DNA from: Chryseobacterium geocarposphaerae
Lineage (GTDB): Bacteria; Bacteroidota; Bacteroidia; Flavobacteriales; Weeksellaceae
DNA length: 64,000 nucleotides
Assembly (NCBI RefSeq): GCF_002797535.1
Contig: NZ_PGFD01000001.1
Location: 2,418,001 to 2,482,000, forward strand
Direction: 5' to 3'
Position numbers and translations under genes: made by a program. The notes under the pieces were generated by a model. That model was not told the DNA's origin and did no database searches. It saw nothing but the letters and a program-made list of their open reading frames with translations. Shown here one piece after another: positions 11,001 to 18,319 of this stretch; the stretch's first letter is position 1; every line of letters starts with the position of its first letter.

Positions 11001-11094
11001 TAAGTCCAGAGGCCGTCCAATTCTGGGTGTAGGCGATCTGGGCCATCAAAAATGAGCCAAAAAGTAATTGGCACATGAGTAAAAGTTTTTTCAT
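6496..11094 (-). CDS. T9SS-exported fibronectin-III/adhesin giant protein
   Basis: This 1532-residue paralogue of the gene at 1500-5996 begins with a signal peptide (MKKLLLMCQLLFGSFLMAQ). Domain order by reading: an N-terminal jelly-roll-like domain (about 20-180); Fn3; then three cleaved-adhesin/MAM-like domains (about 284-455, 548-720 and 820-990) separated by Fn3 modules; three more Fn3; a GEVED domain (AWIDFDRNGEFD, GEVEDYTVRI); and a type A T9SS sorting domain ending KKFIKE. The second and third adhesin-like domains are internal duplicates (both contain GSATGN and SNDNGVTN or TNDNGVTN). Compared with the neighbour, the N-terminal half has a different domain set while the C-terminal ~500 residues are shared. 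It likely acts at the cell surface or as a secreted binding protein. Confidence 0.9.
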   Translation of the reverse strand: MKKLLLMCQLLFGSFLMAQIAYTQNWTASGLNNWTTSGSVFSNETAANQICGTSGGTIRGERYYGNTGEFTSPNLTGNNTGQVTMSFDYKVTDYYAGTTATPAANIGTIKVEYATSTSGPWTTAYTINSANHISANTCATKTITFVPSAGNLYVRFNVTSDLNSDVYYYFDNVSISQSAPPTCAAPSAITLGTVTAATAAISWTAPTPAPANGYDVYYNTTGIPPTSSTVLNASNSVSSTTTSATISGLSPTTTYYVWVRAKCSATDQSYWIPMALPFTTPCVAISTFPWSENFDSMTGIGTAVLPNCWATNGGSNLFTTQDASAQDYNDPKSTPNYVTVYYPTTASYLWTPSFHLTANQSYDFSFYWVGDGYSGWEGDVLVNTLQSSTGATNLTTFVTSSQTTNGGSNSTNYTKVKVTFVPTTTGEYNFGIKAYAATWDPYYLGFDDFNVMPTPTCVEPTGMTVSGISSNTATIGWTAPTPVPANGYEYYISTTNTPPTAATGPVTGTSFSLPSTLAPNTTYYWWVRAVCSTTDSSIWIQGPTFTTTQIPATLPYSQPFTSNDFGIINGSQTNKWYYGSATGNPANSIFISNDNGVTNAYDAYSTSVVHAYRDFAIPAGTTAASPAILTFDWRAMGEGTTPYLYDYISVWMVPSSYMPAAGNAITAGANRVLLGQLNQQGTWQSFVNTNVDLSGYAGGVMRLVFEWKNDSYGGNSPAGAIDNINLLIPTCKVPTTLNVTGIVSNGATISWTAPTPAPVGGYIYYVSASNTPPGASTVGVPTSATSVNLIPTLAPNTTYYWWVKAVCSTTDSSIWIPGPSFMTTQIPAQIPYIQDFSGSNDFGLLNGGQPNIWFHGSATGNTGKSIYITNDNGVTNSYADNLTSIVHAYRDIEIPAGTSLATFSFDWKADGESSYDYLKVWLVPATFLPTPGTQITTATGTPGSPGRVQVGQYNLNGTTWQSYSNANLNLTNYAGGIMRLVFEWTNDSSGGTPPPAAVDNIILRVCSTATPVVTVVPTSITHNSATITWPQDIGGASYKVRYRPVGSTQWLPTAGPIDVPAVNAPNQPPFPLTGLLPATLYEVEVAAVCNTVNVGTYSHNEFITLCDPTPPNVTFTNITATTAVVNWSPLAASATYQLQWRKVGDPTWIGPINLPNPPANSFSLPSTGYTLTPYTQYEVQVRNTCVNSTTPNPWSSLARFTTERTCDIAPPGLTILELKPTSAKVQWDPYVGPDATGKYILRYRKIGIPGWTTIQVSNNIYTLTDLTELTKYEMEVANVCSGTPGNYTLPYYFTTPTVIYCQMGAVNTSGEYISKVTVTPNGKPQMVNTSAGSTYTDYTAVVPAQIELIQGSTNNQLTIDKVVSGDAGVVAWIDFDRNGEFDINERILVSNPSTAATATTTFSVPSDAFVSNADYMYVVMRVALMKGGIPVNCTNFDSGEVEDYTVRISKKPATNLLNQNDILIYPNPVSTVLNVKNISKRANYKIYSSAGQLITTGIILNNKVDVHSLINGMYVIDIQDGSTSVQKKFIKE

Positions 11095-11431
11095 AGTATG
11101 ATAAATAAGTGTTAGATGATTTTAATTGCCAAAATTCTATTTTGATTTCAAAGTATTGACTATCTCGCAGAAATTGGCTAAAGAACTCTATTAAAGCTCT
11201 GAATCAGATGTTTTTCATTCGAATTCAGGACTAATGAAGATTCTAGAATATTGGGGGAATTGCATTTTTTCATAATATTTCACTTGTTTTGGTATTATTT
11301 ATACAAATCTAATCATTTTTTACAATCATCCTATTAAATCTTTATTTTTTTAATCAAATTCATTAAAAAAACCAATGACAATCATTCATTATACATCATA
11401 AACATTAAATAAATAATGGTATAAAAATAAA
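11095..11431. other. AT-rich intergenic region
   Basis: No gene seen. It contains the candidate promoter at 11304-11311 for the gene starting at 11094, with an implied leader of about 200 bases. Confidence 0.6.
11304..11311 (-). promoter_or_regulatory. Candidate -7 element (TAGATTTG)
   Basis: Minus-strand sequence ATTAGATTTGTATAA matches the element upstream of the paralogue at 6149-6156, and the bases just downstream are also alike. Confidence 0.45.
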
Positions 11432-11457
11432 AAAGCCCCATGTAAACATGAGGCTTT
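11432..11457 (-). terminator. Rho-independent terminator
   Basis: Stem AAAGCC...CATG pairing with CATG...GGCTTT, with a short loop and a T-rich tail on the minus strand. It follows the metalloprotease stop at 11481. Confidence 0.75.
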
Positions 11458-11480
11458 GGAATCTATAAAAGATTGACTAT

Positions 11481-14435
11481 TTATTTTTTAATAAACTTAG
11501 ATTTAAACAAATCATTTCCTTTATCTTCAATAGAAATTACATAAGCTCCTTTTACCAATGCAGAAACATTAATCTTTCCGCCACTAATATTTCCGTTGCT
11601 TACTAATTGTCCAGCAGTATTATAAATTTTATAAGTTGCTTTATCAGAAACTTTAGTTACATTTAAGAAATCTGTTGCCGGGTTTGGATAGATTTGAATA
11701 CCATCTTTTGTGTTAGTAATATCATTTGTACCCAAAGCTGCTGTAACAACAACATTGTAATCTTCAACTTCACCATAGTAATTTCCTGTCCCGCACGCCC
11801 AAGTTGCTGGCCCTACCAGTCCAACATTTGCAGAACCAGCATAAGCATATAAAATTCTCATTCTGAGCGGCTGGCCTTCTATTGCTGTTGAAGGAACAGT
11901 AAAAGTTCCTGTAAATGCAGCTGTATTAGCAACAGGGAAATTAAGAATTCTCTCAGTAGAAGCAAAAGTACCATCTAAGTTGTAGTCAATAAATACCATA
12001 ACTGTATTATAGTTAGCAGCTGCACCAGTAACTGTAATACTATACTGACTTCCTTTCACAAGATTAAGCTGTAAAGCGGAATTTGTTGTAAAATCTGTAT
12101 ATGTACTTGTTCCTGAAGTATTATTGATAGATCCTGTTACGGAAACATTTGAAATGTAAAACGGTGAGCCTGAAACACCTGAAGCTGTACAATAAGTAGT
12201 AGCTAATGTTGAGAAATTTCCGGATGATGAATAACCACTAGGAGCGCCTGAACAAACTGTAGCTACCTGAACTTCATAAGCAGTTGCAGCAGTAAGATTA
12301 GATAGCGCAACAGAGTTTGTAGTTGAAGTCGTTTGCGTCCAGTTAGTATCCGAAACTTTTTTATATCTAATATTATAAGATGTGGCTCCAGATATTGGTG
12401 CCCAATTTACATTTGCCGTTGTAGAAGTAATTGTATTAATAAAAATTCCGTTTGGAGCAGAACCACATACAGCAGAAGTCGTAACATAAATTGTTTTTAC
12501 AGCATAGAATACGTTCCCAATAGCAGAAATTCTCAATTTAATTGTTTGATTATTCAAAGACGCCGGGAAAGTAAAATTCTCAGAACCATCATTTGGAGTA
12601 GAAGCTATTAAAACATTCCAAGTCGTTCCGTTATCTACTGTATAGTCAATCTTAACATTTGTTACACTATAAGGAGCAGATGATGTATTTACTACATCCC
12701 ATAAAATCGGAGCAGCGACATTTACAAAGCCGTATTGATACAAATCGTTTACTTTAAACGGACCATCACTTCCAACATTAATCGTTTGAAGAGCAGACTG
12801 TGTCTGTTGTTGGAAAACATTAGCATTATTGTCCCTTACAGTAACCGCGAAGTTAGATGCTCTTGCTACTTGAGAAACTGATTCCCACTGATTGGTAGAA
12901 TTATTTAAAACACCATTTAAAACAGATGAAAGTTTAGGAAAATAACGTGTTGGACTAGTAGTAGGAGCTATTGATCTAAATGATGCCCCATAGGTTGTTG
13001 TACCTAAATTCGCAGCTGTAATTGTTCCACCTGTTATTACTCCATTTACTACAGCCCCTGCATCATCAAACTCCTCCCAAGTATATGTTAATGGATCATT
13101 TTCCGGATCAGTTGCAGAAGCAGTAAGTACGAATGCAGTTCCTTTAGGAATACTATATGTTGGAAGAGACGCTATTACCGGCGGATTGTTTGCAATTGCA
13201 GTTTCTGTATCACAGGTTTTACTAGTTAGATTATTTTGAACCTGTATAATACTTGCCACATGAAAATAAGCATCAGAATGTGCCTGAACATCAGCATTAG
13301 TAATTCCAGCATACCCCATAATAGTAGAACCTGAACCCGGTTCCATATTTACACCAGATCCTTCAATACTATGAGCAAAGGTATGATTTGCCCCAAGCTG
13401 ATGCCCCATTTCGTGAGCAACATAATCAATATCAAAAGTATCTCCTGTAGGAGATGTACTTTGTGTAAAAGCAGACCCTTTCGCTAAAGAATTAGTCGTT
13501 GCTGGTGCAATACATACACAACCAATACAACCCGCATTACCATTTCCACCTGCAGCATTAAAAACGTGACCAATATCATAATTTGCGTCACCTACATTTG
13601 CCGTAAGAAGTTGTTGTAATTTTAGATTTAAATTGGTAACGCCTACATATGGATCTGTCGCTGGATCTGTATAAATAATTCCAGGAAAGTTTGCGATATT
13701 AAGATGTAATGCAAAGTCCTTCTCAAAAACTCCATTTACCCTTGTCATTGTAGCATTAATCTGAGCTAAAGCCGAAGCCAAAGTACCTCCGGTAAATGTT
13801 ACATAAGAACTTGTTGCAGAGATAGCCAACCTCATTGTTCTATATTTTTTATCAGAGTTTTTTGAAGTATCATTTGCTTGGTTGCTAAACATCTGACCCT
13901 TTTTAGCCATTTGCTGAATCTGATTAATCATTTGAGGATTTTCTTCCGTACTACATACAAAACTCTTCCCATTTGTATTAATCGTTTTAGGATGTACTCC
14001 ATAAATAGTTTTATCACTATTCTGAGCATCAATAAATTCATACTGACCATTGTTCGTGATCATTGACTGAAAATCGTTTGGAGCAACTGAGAACCTCAAT
14101 TGTTTATTAGGATCATCAATCCCAACTCCAATGTAAGATCCTAATTGATATTGATCTGCCAATTCTTTTGCCATAACTGGAAAACTATACACAGCAAATT
14201 TTTCCATTCTACCATTCAATGTTGGCAATGATATTTCAACTGGTTTAGCATTTGGACCTGTCTCCTGAGCATTTTTAAGCTGCTGTTGAAGCTGTTGAAT
14301 ATTAAGTTTGTAATACCCTGTTACCGGAGAGATCTCAGCTTTAGAGCTCCTTACTGGTCTCGAAGATGGAGACCATTGGGCAAACGCCGGCATTGCTATT
14401 ACACTACAAAATAAAACAGTAATAAGTTTTTTCAT
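11481..14435 (-). CDS. Secreted reprolysin-type (M12B-like) metalloprotease, T9SS cargo
   Basis: This 984-residue protein starts with a signal peptide (MKKLITVLFCSVIAMPAFAQ). A prodomain-like region (about 21-190) precedes a zinc metalloprotease domain with HEMGHQLGANH at about 341-351, which is the HExxHxxGxxH zinc site of metzincins, and a following SGSTIMGYAG segment that fits the Met-turn. Then come a Cys-poor beta region, an Fn3 module (about 665-755), a GEVED domain ending GEVEDYNVVV, and a type A T9SS sorting domain (GIQIYPNPATDFLNV, ending KSKFIKK). It is predicted to be exported and to cleave extracellular proteins; the substrate is unknown. It has its own terminator and candidate promoter, so it is probably monocistronic. 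Confidence 0.92.
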   Translation of the reverse strand: MKKLITVLFCSVIAMPAFAQWSPSSRPVRSSKAEISPVTGYYKLNIQQLQQQLKNAQETGPNAKPVEISLPTLNGRMEKFAVYSFPVMAKELADQYQLGSYIGVGIDDPNKQLRFSVAPNDFQSMITNNGQYEFIDAQNSDKTIYGVHPKTINTNGKSFVCSTEENPQMINQIQQMAKKGQMFSNQANDTSKNSDKKYRTMRLAISATSSYVTFTGGTLASALAQINATMTRVNGVFEKDFALHLNIANFPGIIYTDPATDPYVGVTNLNLKLQQLLTANVGDANYDIGHVFNAAGGNGNAGCIGCVCIAPATTNSLAKGSAFTQSTSPTGDTFDIDYVAHEMGHQLGANHTFAHSIEGSGVNMEPGSGSTIMGYAGITNADVQAHSDAYFHVASIIQVQNNLTSKTCDTETAIANNPPVIASLPTYSIPKGTAFVLTASATDPENDPLTYTWEEFDDAGAVVNGVITGGTITAANLGTTTYGASFRSIAPTTSPTRYFPKLSSVLNGVLNNSTNQWESVSQVARASNFAVTVRDNNANVFQQQTQSALQTINVGSDGPFKVNDLYQYGFVNVAAPILWDVVNTSSAPYSVTNVKIDYTVDNGTTWNVLIASTPNDGSENFTFPASLNNQTIKLRISAIGNVFYAVKTIYVTTSAVCGSAPNGIFINTITSTTANVNWAPISGATSYNIRYKKVSDTNWTQTTSTTNSVALSNLTAATAYEVQVATVCSGAPSGYSSSGNFSTLATTYCTASGVSGSPFYISNVSVTGSINNTSGTSTYTDFTTNSALQLNLVKGSQYSITVTGAAANYNTVMVFIDYNLDGTFASTERILNFPVANTAAFTGTFTVPSTAIEGQPLRMRILYAYAGSANVGLVGPATWACGTGNYYGEVEDYNVVVTAALGTNDITNTKDGIQIYPNPATDFLNVTKVSDKATYKIYNTAGQLVSNGNISGGKINVSALVKGAYVISIEDKGNDLFKSKFIKK

Positions 14436-14465
14436 AAAAACAAATCTTAATAATTATTTAATCTC

Positions 14466-14473
14466 CAAATATA
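14466..14473 (-). promoter_or_regulatory. Candidate -7 element (TATATTTG)
   Basis: Minus-strand TATATTTG with TTG (14490-14492) 16 bases upstream as a possible -33 element, about 30 bases before the start at 14435. Confidence 0.4.
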
Positions 14474-14555
14474 ATGCTTTAAAATTATTCAAAATACATA
14501 AAAACTAAAAATTATGTTAAATAATCATTTTACAAAAATCAAATATTAGTGATAA

Positions 14556-14586
14556 AAAAACCTCAAGCAAATTACTTGAGGTTTTT
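14556..14586 (-). terminator. Rho-independent terminator
   Basis: Perfect stem AAAAACCTCAAG / CTTGAGGTTTTT with a 7-base loop and flanking A/T runs, just past the stop at 14607. Confidence 0.85.
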
Positions 14587-14606
14587 GTTTACAGTAAAGA
14601 TTTTAC

Positions 14607-16637
14607 TTATTTTTTAATAAACTTAATATTTTCAGTAAGACTATTATCTTTAATCGTAATAATGTAAGTGCCTTTGATCAACTCAGCAACTCTCACCTGA
14701 TTATTTTTAATATCTCCAGTTTTTACCAACTGTCCAACAGCATTATGAATTTCAAATTTAGCTTTTTCTGAGACTTTAGTTATATTAAGAACATCTGTAG
14801 CAGGATTTGGATAAACTCCAAAATTCTGATTACTTACCTCACTAGTCCCTAATGTACTTAATTTCAAAGCTCTAGTCTGTTTTTTAAAGTATGAAGAACC
14901 AACAACAACATCAGTTCCAGCAGAGTTTTTTATCTTATAAAAGCCTCCATTATCATAAATCCCGTCACCATATGTATCATTAATAGTAAATGTATAACAT
15001 TCATTTGGGTTTAGCGTCCAGTTTTCTGTATAAAGAGCAGGAAGAGGAGTAGAAGAGGTAGGATTTGGCACATCAGAATATACTCCGCTGCTATAAACAA
15101 TCGTTCCCGCACTATTTTTCAAATTCCAGCTTACTTCAGAGCCCCAATAATCTAATTGTAAATTAAATACAAAATTAGTACCTGAACTTGATGCGATTGT
15201 ATTGTTAAAAGTTCCTGTTACTGTATTATTAGAAGCTCTTTGATCAGCGACACCATTTACACTTGAAATATTAATTGCCAAAGCTCCGTTTGTTGCTGAT
15301 GTAGGAACCGGCAATGCAACAATCCCATATTTATTTTGTGCCAAATTACCTGACCAGTTATAAGAATAAGGAGTTCCATTTATTGTATACGAAATAACTG
15401 CAGAAGTAAGAGCAGAAGTCCCTCTGTTCGTAAGTACTACATTGATAATATATCCGGTACAATAATTGTCTACAGAACATTGGTTCTCTAGTTTTATTTC
15501 TGCATCATTTGGAAATAATGGAATTGCAACATCTTTTGTAGAAGTTTTCAGTTCTACTCTTCGAGGAGAATTGTTCATTACAGCAGTAATTCTATCCTTC
15601 TGATTCTGTGTAAAAATATTCATACAAGTATCATTAGTATAGTCCATATAATTCTCCACCATTTCAAACAAACCAGAAGTACAGCTTGCAATAGGTGTTG
15701 TACAGGAGTAATTATCTTCATGTGCAGGAGGTGTATCATTACAATAATCTGTAGCACACACTGTCGCATCATTATCATCTCCCCATATATGTCTAAGTCC
15801 TAAAAAATGTCCCACTTCATGGGTCATCGTTCTTCCTTTATCATATGGTGCATTCATAGGGAATGCTCCATAATCTGTACTTCCAAATGTCGTATAATTT
15901 GCTACTACACCATCTGTATTTGCTGCTCCACCAGAAGTATTTAAACCTCCAAGTCCTGAATTTGACGGAAATTGCGCATATCCTAACAATGTATTATCAG
16001 AAAAATTCACACTCCACATATTCATATATTGTGTAGGATCCCAAATAGTTAATGGTTTTACATATCCATTAATATTACCTGTCGACCAATCAGGATAACA
16101 CAAGTTTACTCTATCAATACCGTTTGTAGGATTCCCATTAATATCCACCTTTGCTAACGCAAACTGTATCATTGTATCAGCTCCTACTGCATTTGTATTG
16201 TAACCTGGTGTTCCCGCCATTCTCCTAAAATCCTGATTCATTACAGTAATCTGGGATTGTACCTGCTCATCGGTAATATTTGCACCAGTTCCATATGGTT
16301 CTCCTGAATGAATAACGTGTACTACTACCGGAATAGTAACAACACCTCCAGTGGTAGATTTATTGGCTAGTCTTTCTTCTTTAGCTTTTTCAACTAGCGG
16401 CGCAATCCAAGCTTCAAATTGTTCTGTCGTCATTCTTTTAGGGTCTTTCTTTTGGAGATACTCTTCATACTCTACAAAAGAACAACGGTCAAAACCATTA
16501 CTTTTAGCTAATTCTTGTGTTGATTTTTTTGGAAAATCGCCATTTATATTCGTTTTTTGTATTTTTTGAGCATGAATAGTAATAACTCCTATTGCAACAA
16601 ATGAAAACGATAAAACAGATGTAAAAATTCTTCTCAT
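14607..16637 (-). CDS. Secreted M43 (cytophagalysin/pappalysin-like) metalloprotease, T9SS cargo
   Basis: I start this at the ATG at 16637 (MRRIFTSVLSFSFVAIGVIT), giving 676 residues. An in-frame TTG 21 bases upstream lies inside a TATCTTTG promoter element and is rejected. After the signal peptide comes an M43 protease domain: VVHVIHSGEPYGTGANITDE, then HEVGHFLGLRH at about 273-283 (zinc site) and a NYMDYTNDTC segment fitting the Met-turn. A beta-sandwich region follows, with WxLN...CYTFTINDTYGDGIYDNGG, often seen in Bacteroidota secreted proteases. The C-terminus is a type A T9SS sorting domain (NFGVYPNPATDVLNI, ending KFIKK). Role: extracellular proteolysis; substrate unknown. Confidence 0.92.
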   Translation of the reverse strand: MRRIFTSVLSFSFVAIGVITIHAQKIQKTNINGDFPKKSTQELAKSNGFDRCSFVEYEEYLQKKDPKRMTTEQFEAWIAPLVEKAKEERLANKSTTGGVVTIPVVVHVIHSGEPYGTGANITDEQVQSQITVMNQDFRRMAGTPGYNTNAVGADTMIQFALAKVDINGNPTNGIDRVNLCYPDWSTGNINGYVKPLTIWDPTQYMNMWSVNFSDNTLLGYAQFPSNSGLGGLNTSGGAANTDGVVANYTTFGSTDYGAFPMNAPYDKGRTMTHEVGHFLGLRHIWGDDNDATVCATDYCNDTPPAHEDNYSCTTPIASCTSGLFEMVENYMDYTNDTCMNIFTQNQKDRITAVMNNSPRRVELKTSTKDVAIPLFPNDAEIKLENQCSVDNYCTGYIINVVLTNRGTSALTSAVISYTINGTPYSYNWSGNLAQNKYGIVALPVPTSATNGALAINISSVNGVADQRASNNTVTGTFNNTIASSSGTNFVFNLQLDYWGSEVSWNLKNSAGTIVYSSGVYSDVPNPTSSTPLPALYTENWTLNPNECYTFTINDTYGDGIYDNGGFYKIKNSAGTDVVVGSSYFKKQTRALKLSTLGTSEVSNQNFGVYPNPATDVLNITKVSEKAKFEIHNAVGQLVKTGDIKNNQVRVAELIKGTYIITIKDNSLTENIKFIKK

Positions 16638-16655
16638 TATATTATTAATATTCAA

Positions 16656-16663
16656 CAAAGATA
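16656..16663 (-). promoter_or_regulatory. -7 element (TATCTTTG) of the M43 protease gene
   Basis: Minus-strand TATCTTTG ends 18 bases before the ATG at 16637. It overlaps the alternative TTG start and so helps decide the start. Confidence 0.5.
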
Positions 16664-16727
16664 TTTATTTTTAAGATAATTCTAAAATTTAGTTATAACT
16701 TATAAGAAAATTTTTAAATAAAAGTGG

Positions 16728-17183
16728 ATGAAAGCTATTATTTTATCATTTCTAATGATTGTAGTAAACTCATGTTCTGTACAGAGTCATAACAATCCTC
16801 AATTCAATAATATTGAAAGAAAAGAGATAGACAAGATAGAACTCAAAGAACAAACAAGGGGAACAAACAGAAGTTTCGTTTTAAATTCAGAGTATTTAAT
16901 TACTGTATTAAACGAAAATACAAGCAAGTCAAAAGTTTCTTTGTCAGAATGGGAGAATATAGAAAAGCAAATCAACTTAATTGAACTTTCTAAGATCTCA
17001 TCATTGGCAGCTCCAACCACTGGGCGTTATTCTGATCAAGCATTAGCTTCCACTATCATTGTTATTTCAAATGGAAAAACCTATCAATCTTCAAGCTTTG
17101 ATGCCGGAAATCCGCCAAAAGAATTAGCGTCTCTTTATAAAGCAATACAACAAATCATACAAAACAAAAAGACAACTCCATAG
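16728..17183 (+). CDS. Hypothetical lipoprotein, 151 aa
   Basis: I do not recognise the family. The N-terminus (MKAIILSFLMIVVNSCSVQS) has a hydrophobic core and a VNSC site that could be a lipobox, so it is probably an outer-membrane or periplasmic lipoprotein. The mature part is small, with a possible beta-sheet core ending in TIIVISNGKTYQSSSFDAGN and an Asn/Lys-rich tail. It is the only plus-strand gene between two minus-strand runs. Its stop codon lies within the following hairpin. Confidence 0.8.
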   Translation: MKAIILSFLMIVVNSCSVQSHNNPQFNNIERKEIDKIELKEQTRGTNRSFVLNSEYLITVLNENTSKSKVSLSEWENIEKQINLIELSKISSLAAPTTGRYSDQALASTIIVISNGKTYQSSSFDAGNPPKELASLYKAIQQIIQNKKTTP

Positions 17184-17192
17184 TTGTCTTTT
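17167..17192. terminator. Bidirectional rho-independent terminator
   Basis: Stem AAAAGACAAC / GTTGTCTTTT with a 6-base loop lies between two convergent genes and includes the stop codon of the plus-strand lipoprotein gene. Confidence 0.75.
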
Positions 17193-17214
17193 ATTTTTTC
17201 CATATTTTTTTTTA

Positions 17215-17874
17215 CTAAAACTTATACGCAATATTCCAGGCAAATCCCATTGTAAATTTTCCCGAGCTTCTTCCAAAACCGGGGACAATCATTGGCTGTA
17301 TATCATCCTGTTTTGTAGTGTATACTAAGTATTTAGGTTGTAAATTTACATCTATATAAAAATTAGATTCGAATAACTGAACCCTTCCTCCTAAGGTTCC
17401 TTCAATCCAATAGGAAGATTGGGTAGAGGAAGGAAATGCCACTGAAGCACTACTACCTCCATATCCACGTACCGGAATAGCCATATATTCCTGTTTGTAA
17501 AACGCTGCGGCTAATTTTCCTCCACCATAAAAACCATTAAATTCATTTTCAGGATCTCTTGCCAGCATATAAAAGCTTCCCAACCGGAGAAAAACACCAT
17601 TTACTTTAGCGTCATACCCATTTTTTTGATAAACGTTGGATTCAAAACCCGCATCTATTACTCCATGGACTTTTTCTTTAATTCTTGAGGATATGAAACC
17701 CTGATATAGTTTTCTATCCGAAAAAAAAGAGGCACCTGTATTCAGCAGATCAAAACCTACCATAAAATTAGGCTTATAGTGCCATTCTTTTTTCTGATCT
17801 TCTTTCTTTTCCTGAGCAAAAGCTACAAAATATGAAAGACTAAAAATTAAGATATAAATTAGTTTTTTCCTCAT
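17215..17874 (-). CDS. DUF6048-family secreted/outer-membrane protein
   Basis: I choose the ATG at 17874 (MRKKLIYILIFSLSYFVAFA), which places a clean signal peptide at the N-terminus; an upstream in-frame ATG at 17904 would add ten residues before it. The 219-residue protein has alternating hydrophobic strands and ends in an aromatic residue (GFAWNIAYKF), features of small outer-membrane beta-barrels. The order DUF6452 lipoprotein, DUF6048 protein near rlmD is, from family knowledge, common in flavobacteria. The start lies inside the 3' end of the DUF6452 gene (35-base overlap), suggesting translational coupling. Function unknown. Confidence 0.8.
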   Translation of the reverse strand: MRKKLIYILIFSLSYFVAFAQEKKEDQKKEWHYKPNFMVGFDLLNTGASFFSDRKLYQGFISSRIKEKVHGVIDAGFESNVYQKNGYDAKVNGVFLRLGSFYMLARDPENEFNGFYGGGKLAAAFYKQEYMAIPVRGYGGSSASVAFPSSTQSSYWIEGTLGGRVQLFESNFYIDVNLQPKYLVYTTKQDDIQPMIVPGFGRSSGKFTMGFAWNIAYKF

Positions 17875-18310
17875 TTTCAATAAAATTTTGCCCGGTTTCC
17901 ACACCTAAAACAGTTGTTGGTAATAATAGTTCCGACTTCAGATTTTCGTAGTTCTTTTTCATTCCGCATCCCGGTGAAACATAAATAGCTTTGGTGGTAT
18001 AACTTACCCTAACTTTAGATGAATCTGCAGTAGTGGTAGTTTTAACAAACAAATCCGTGTAAGGGGAATCATCTACACGCAACGGAACAAAAACTGAGTC
18101 TACATTTTTTTGCCAGCCAAAATCTACAATATTGGAACCATAGTTTACAAACACTTTAATAGAATCTAAAGTAGTCTGTTTTCCTGCTTTTTTAAACTTG
18201 ATTTTCATTCTCGGTGTACCTTCTCCGCTTTCGCAGATATCATCATCTCCTCCACAGGAAGTAAGCATTCCGAGACTACATAATAATATAATAATGCTAA
18301 TATATTTCAT
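17840..18310 (-). CDS. DUF6452-family lipoprotein
   Basis: This 156-residue protein begins MKYISIIILLCSLGMLTSCG, a typical lipoprotein signal with lipobox LTSC. The mature N-terminus is CGGDDDICES; acidic residues right after the lipidated Cys resemble the surface-export signal described for flavobacterial lipoproteins. TPRMKIKFKKAG is the recognisable family segment, and two further Cys residues (C-terminal half and near the start) could pair. It is the first gene of an overlapping pair with the DUF6048 gene and begins 9 bases after the metalloprotease stop. Function unknown; a complex of the two products is inference. Confidence 0.82.
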   Translation of the reverse strand: MKYISIIILLCSLGMLTSCGGDDDICESGEGTPRMKIKFKKAGKQTTLDSIKVFVNYGSNIVDFGWQKNVDSVFVPLRVDDSPYTDLFVKTTTTADSSKVRVSYTTKAIYVSPGCGMKKNYENLKSELLLPTTVLGVETGQNFIENEEKTNLYLNF

Positions 18311-18319
18311 ACTTCTACT

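Noticed and set aside
16638..16658. Longer M43 protease start at TTG 16658
   Set aside because: The TTG lies inside the TATCTTTG promoter element, and the ATG at 16637 gives a clean signal peptide.
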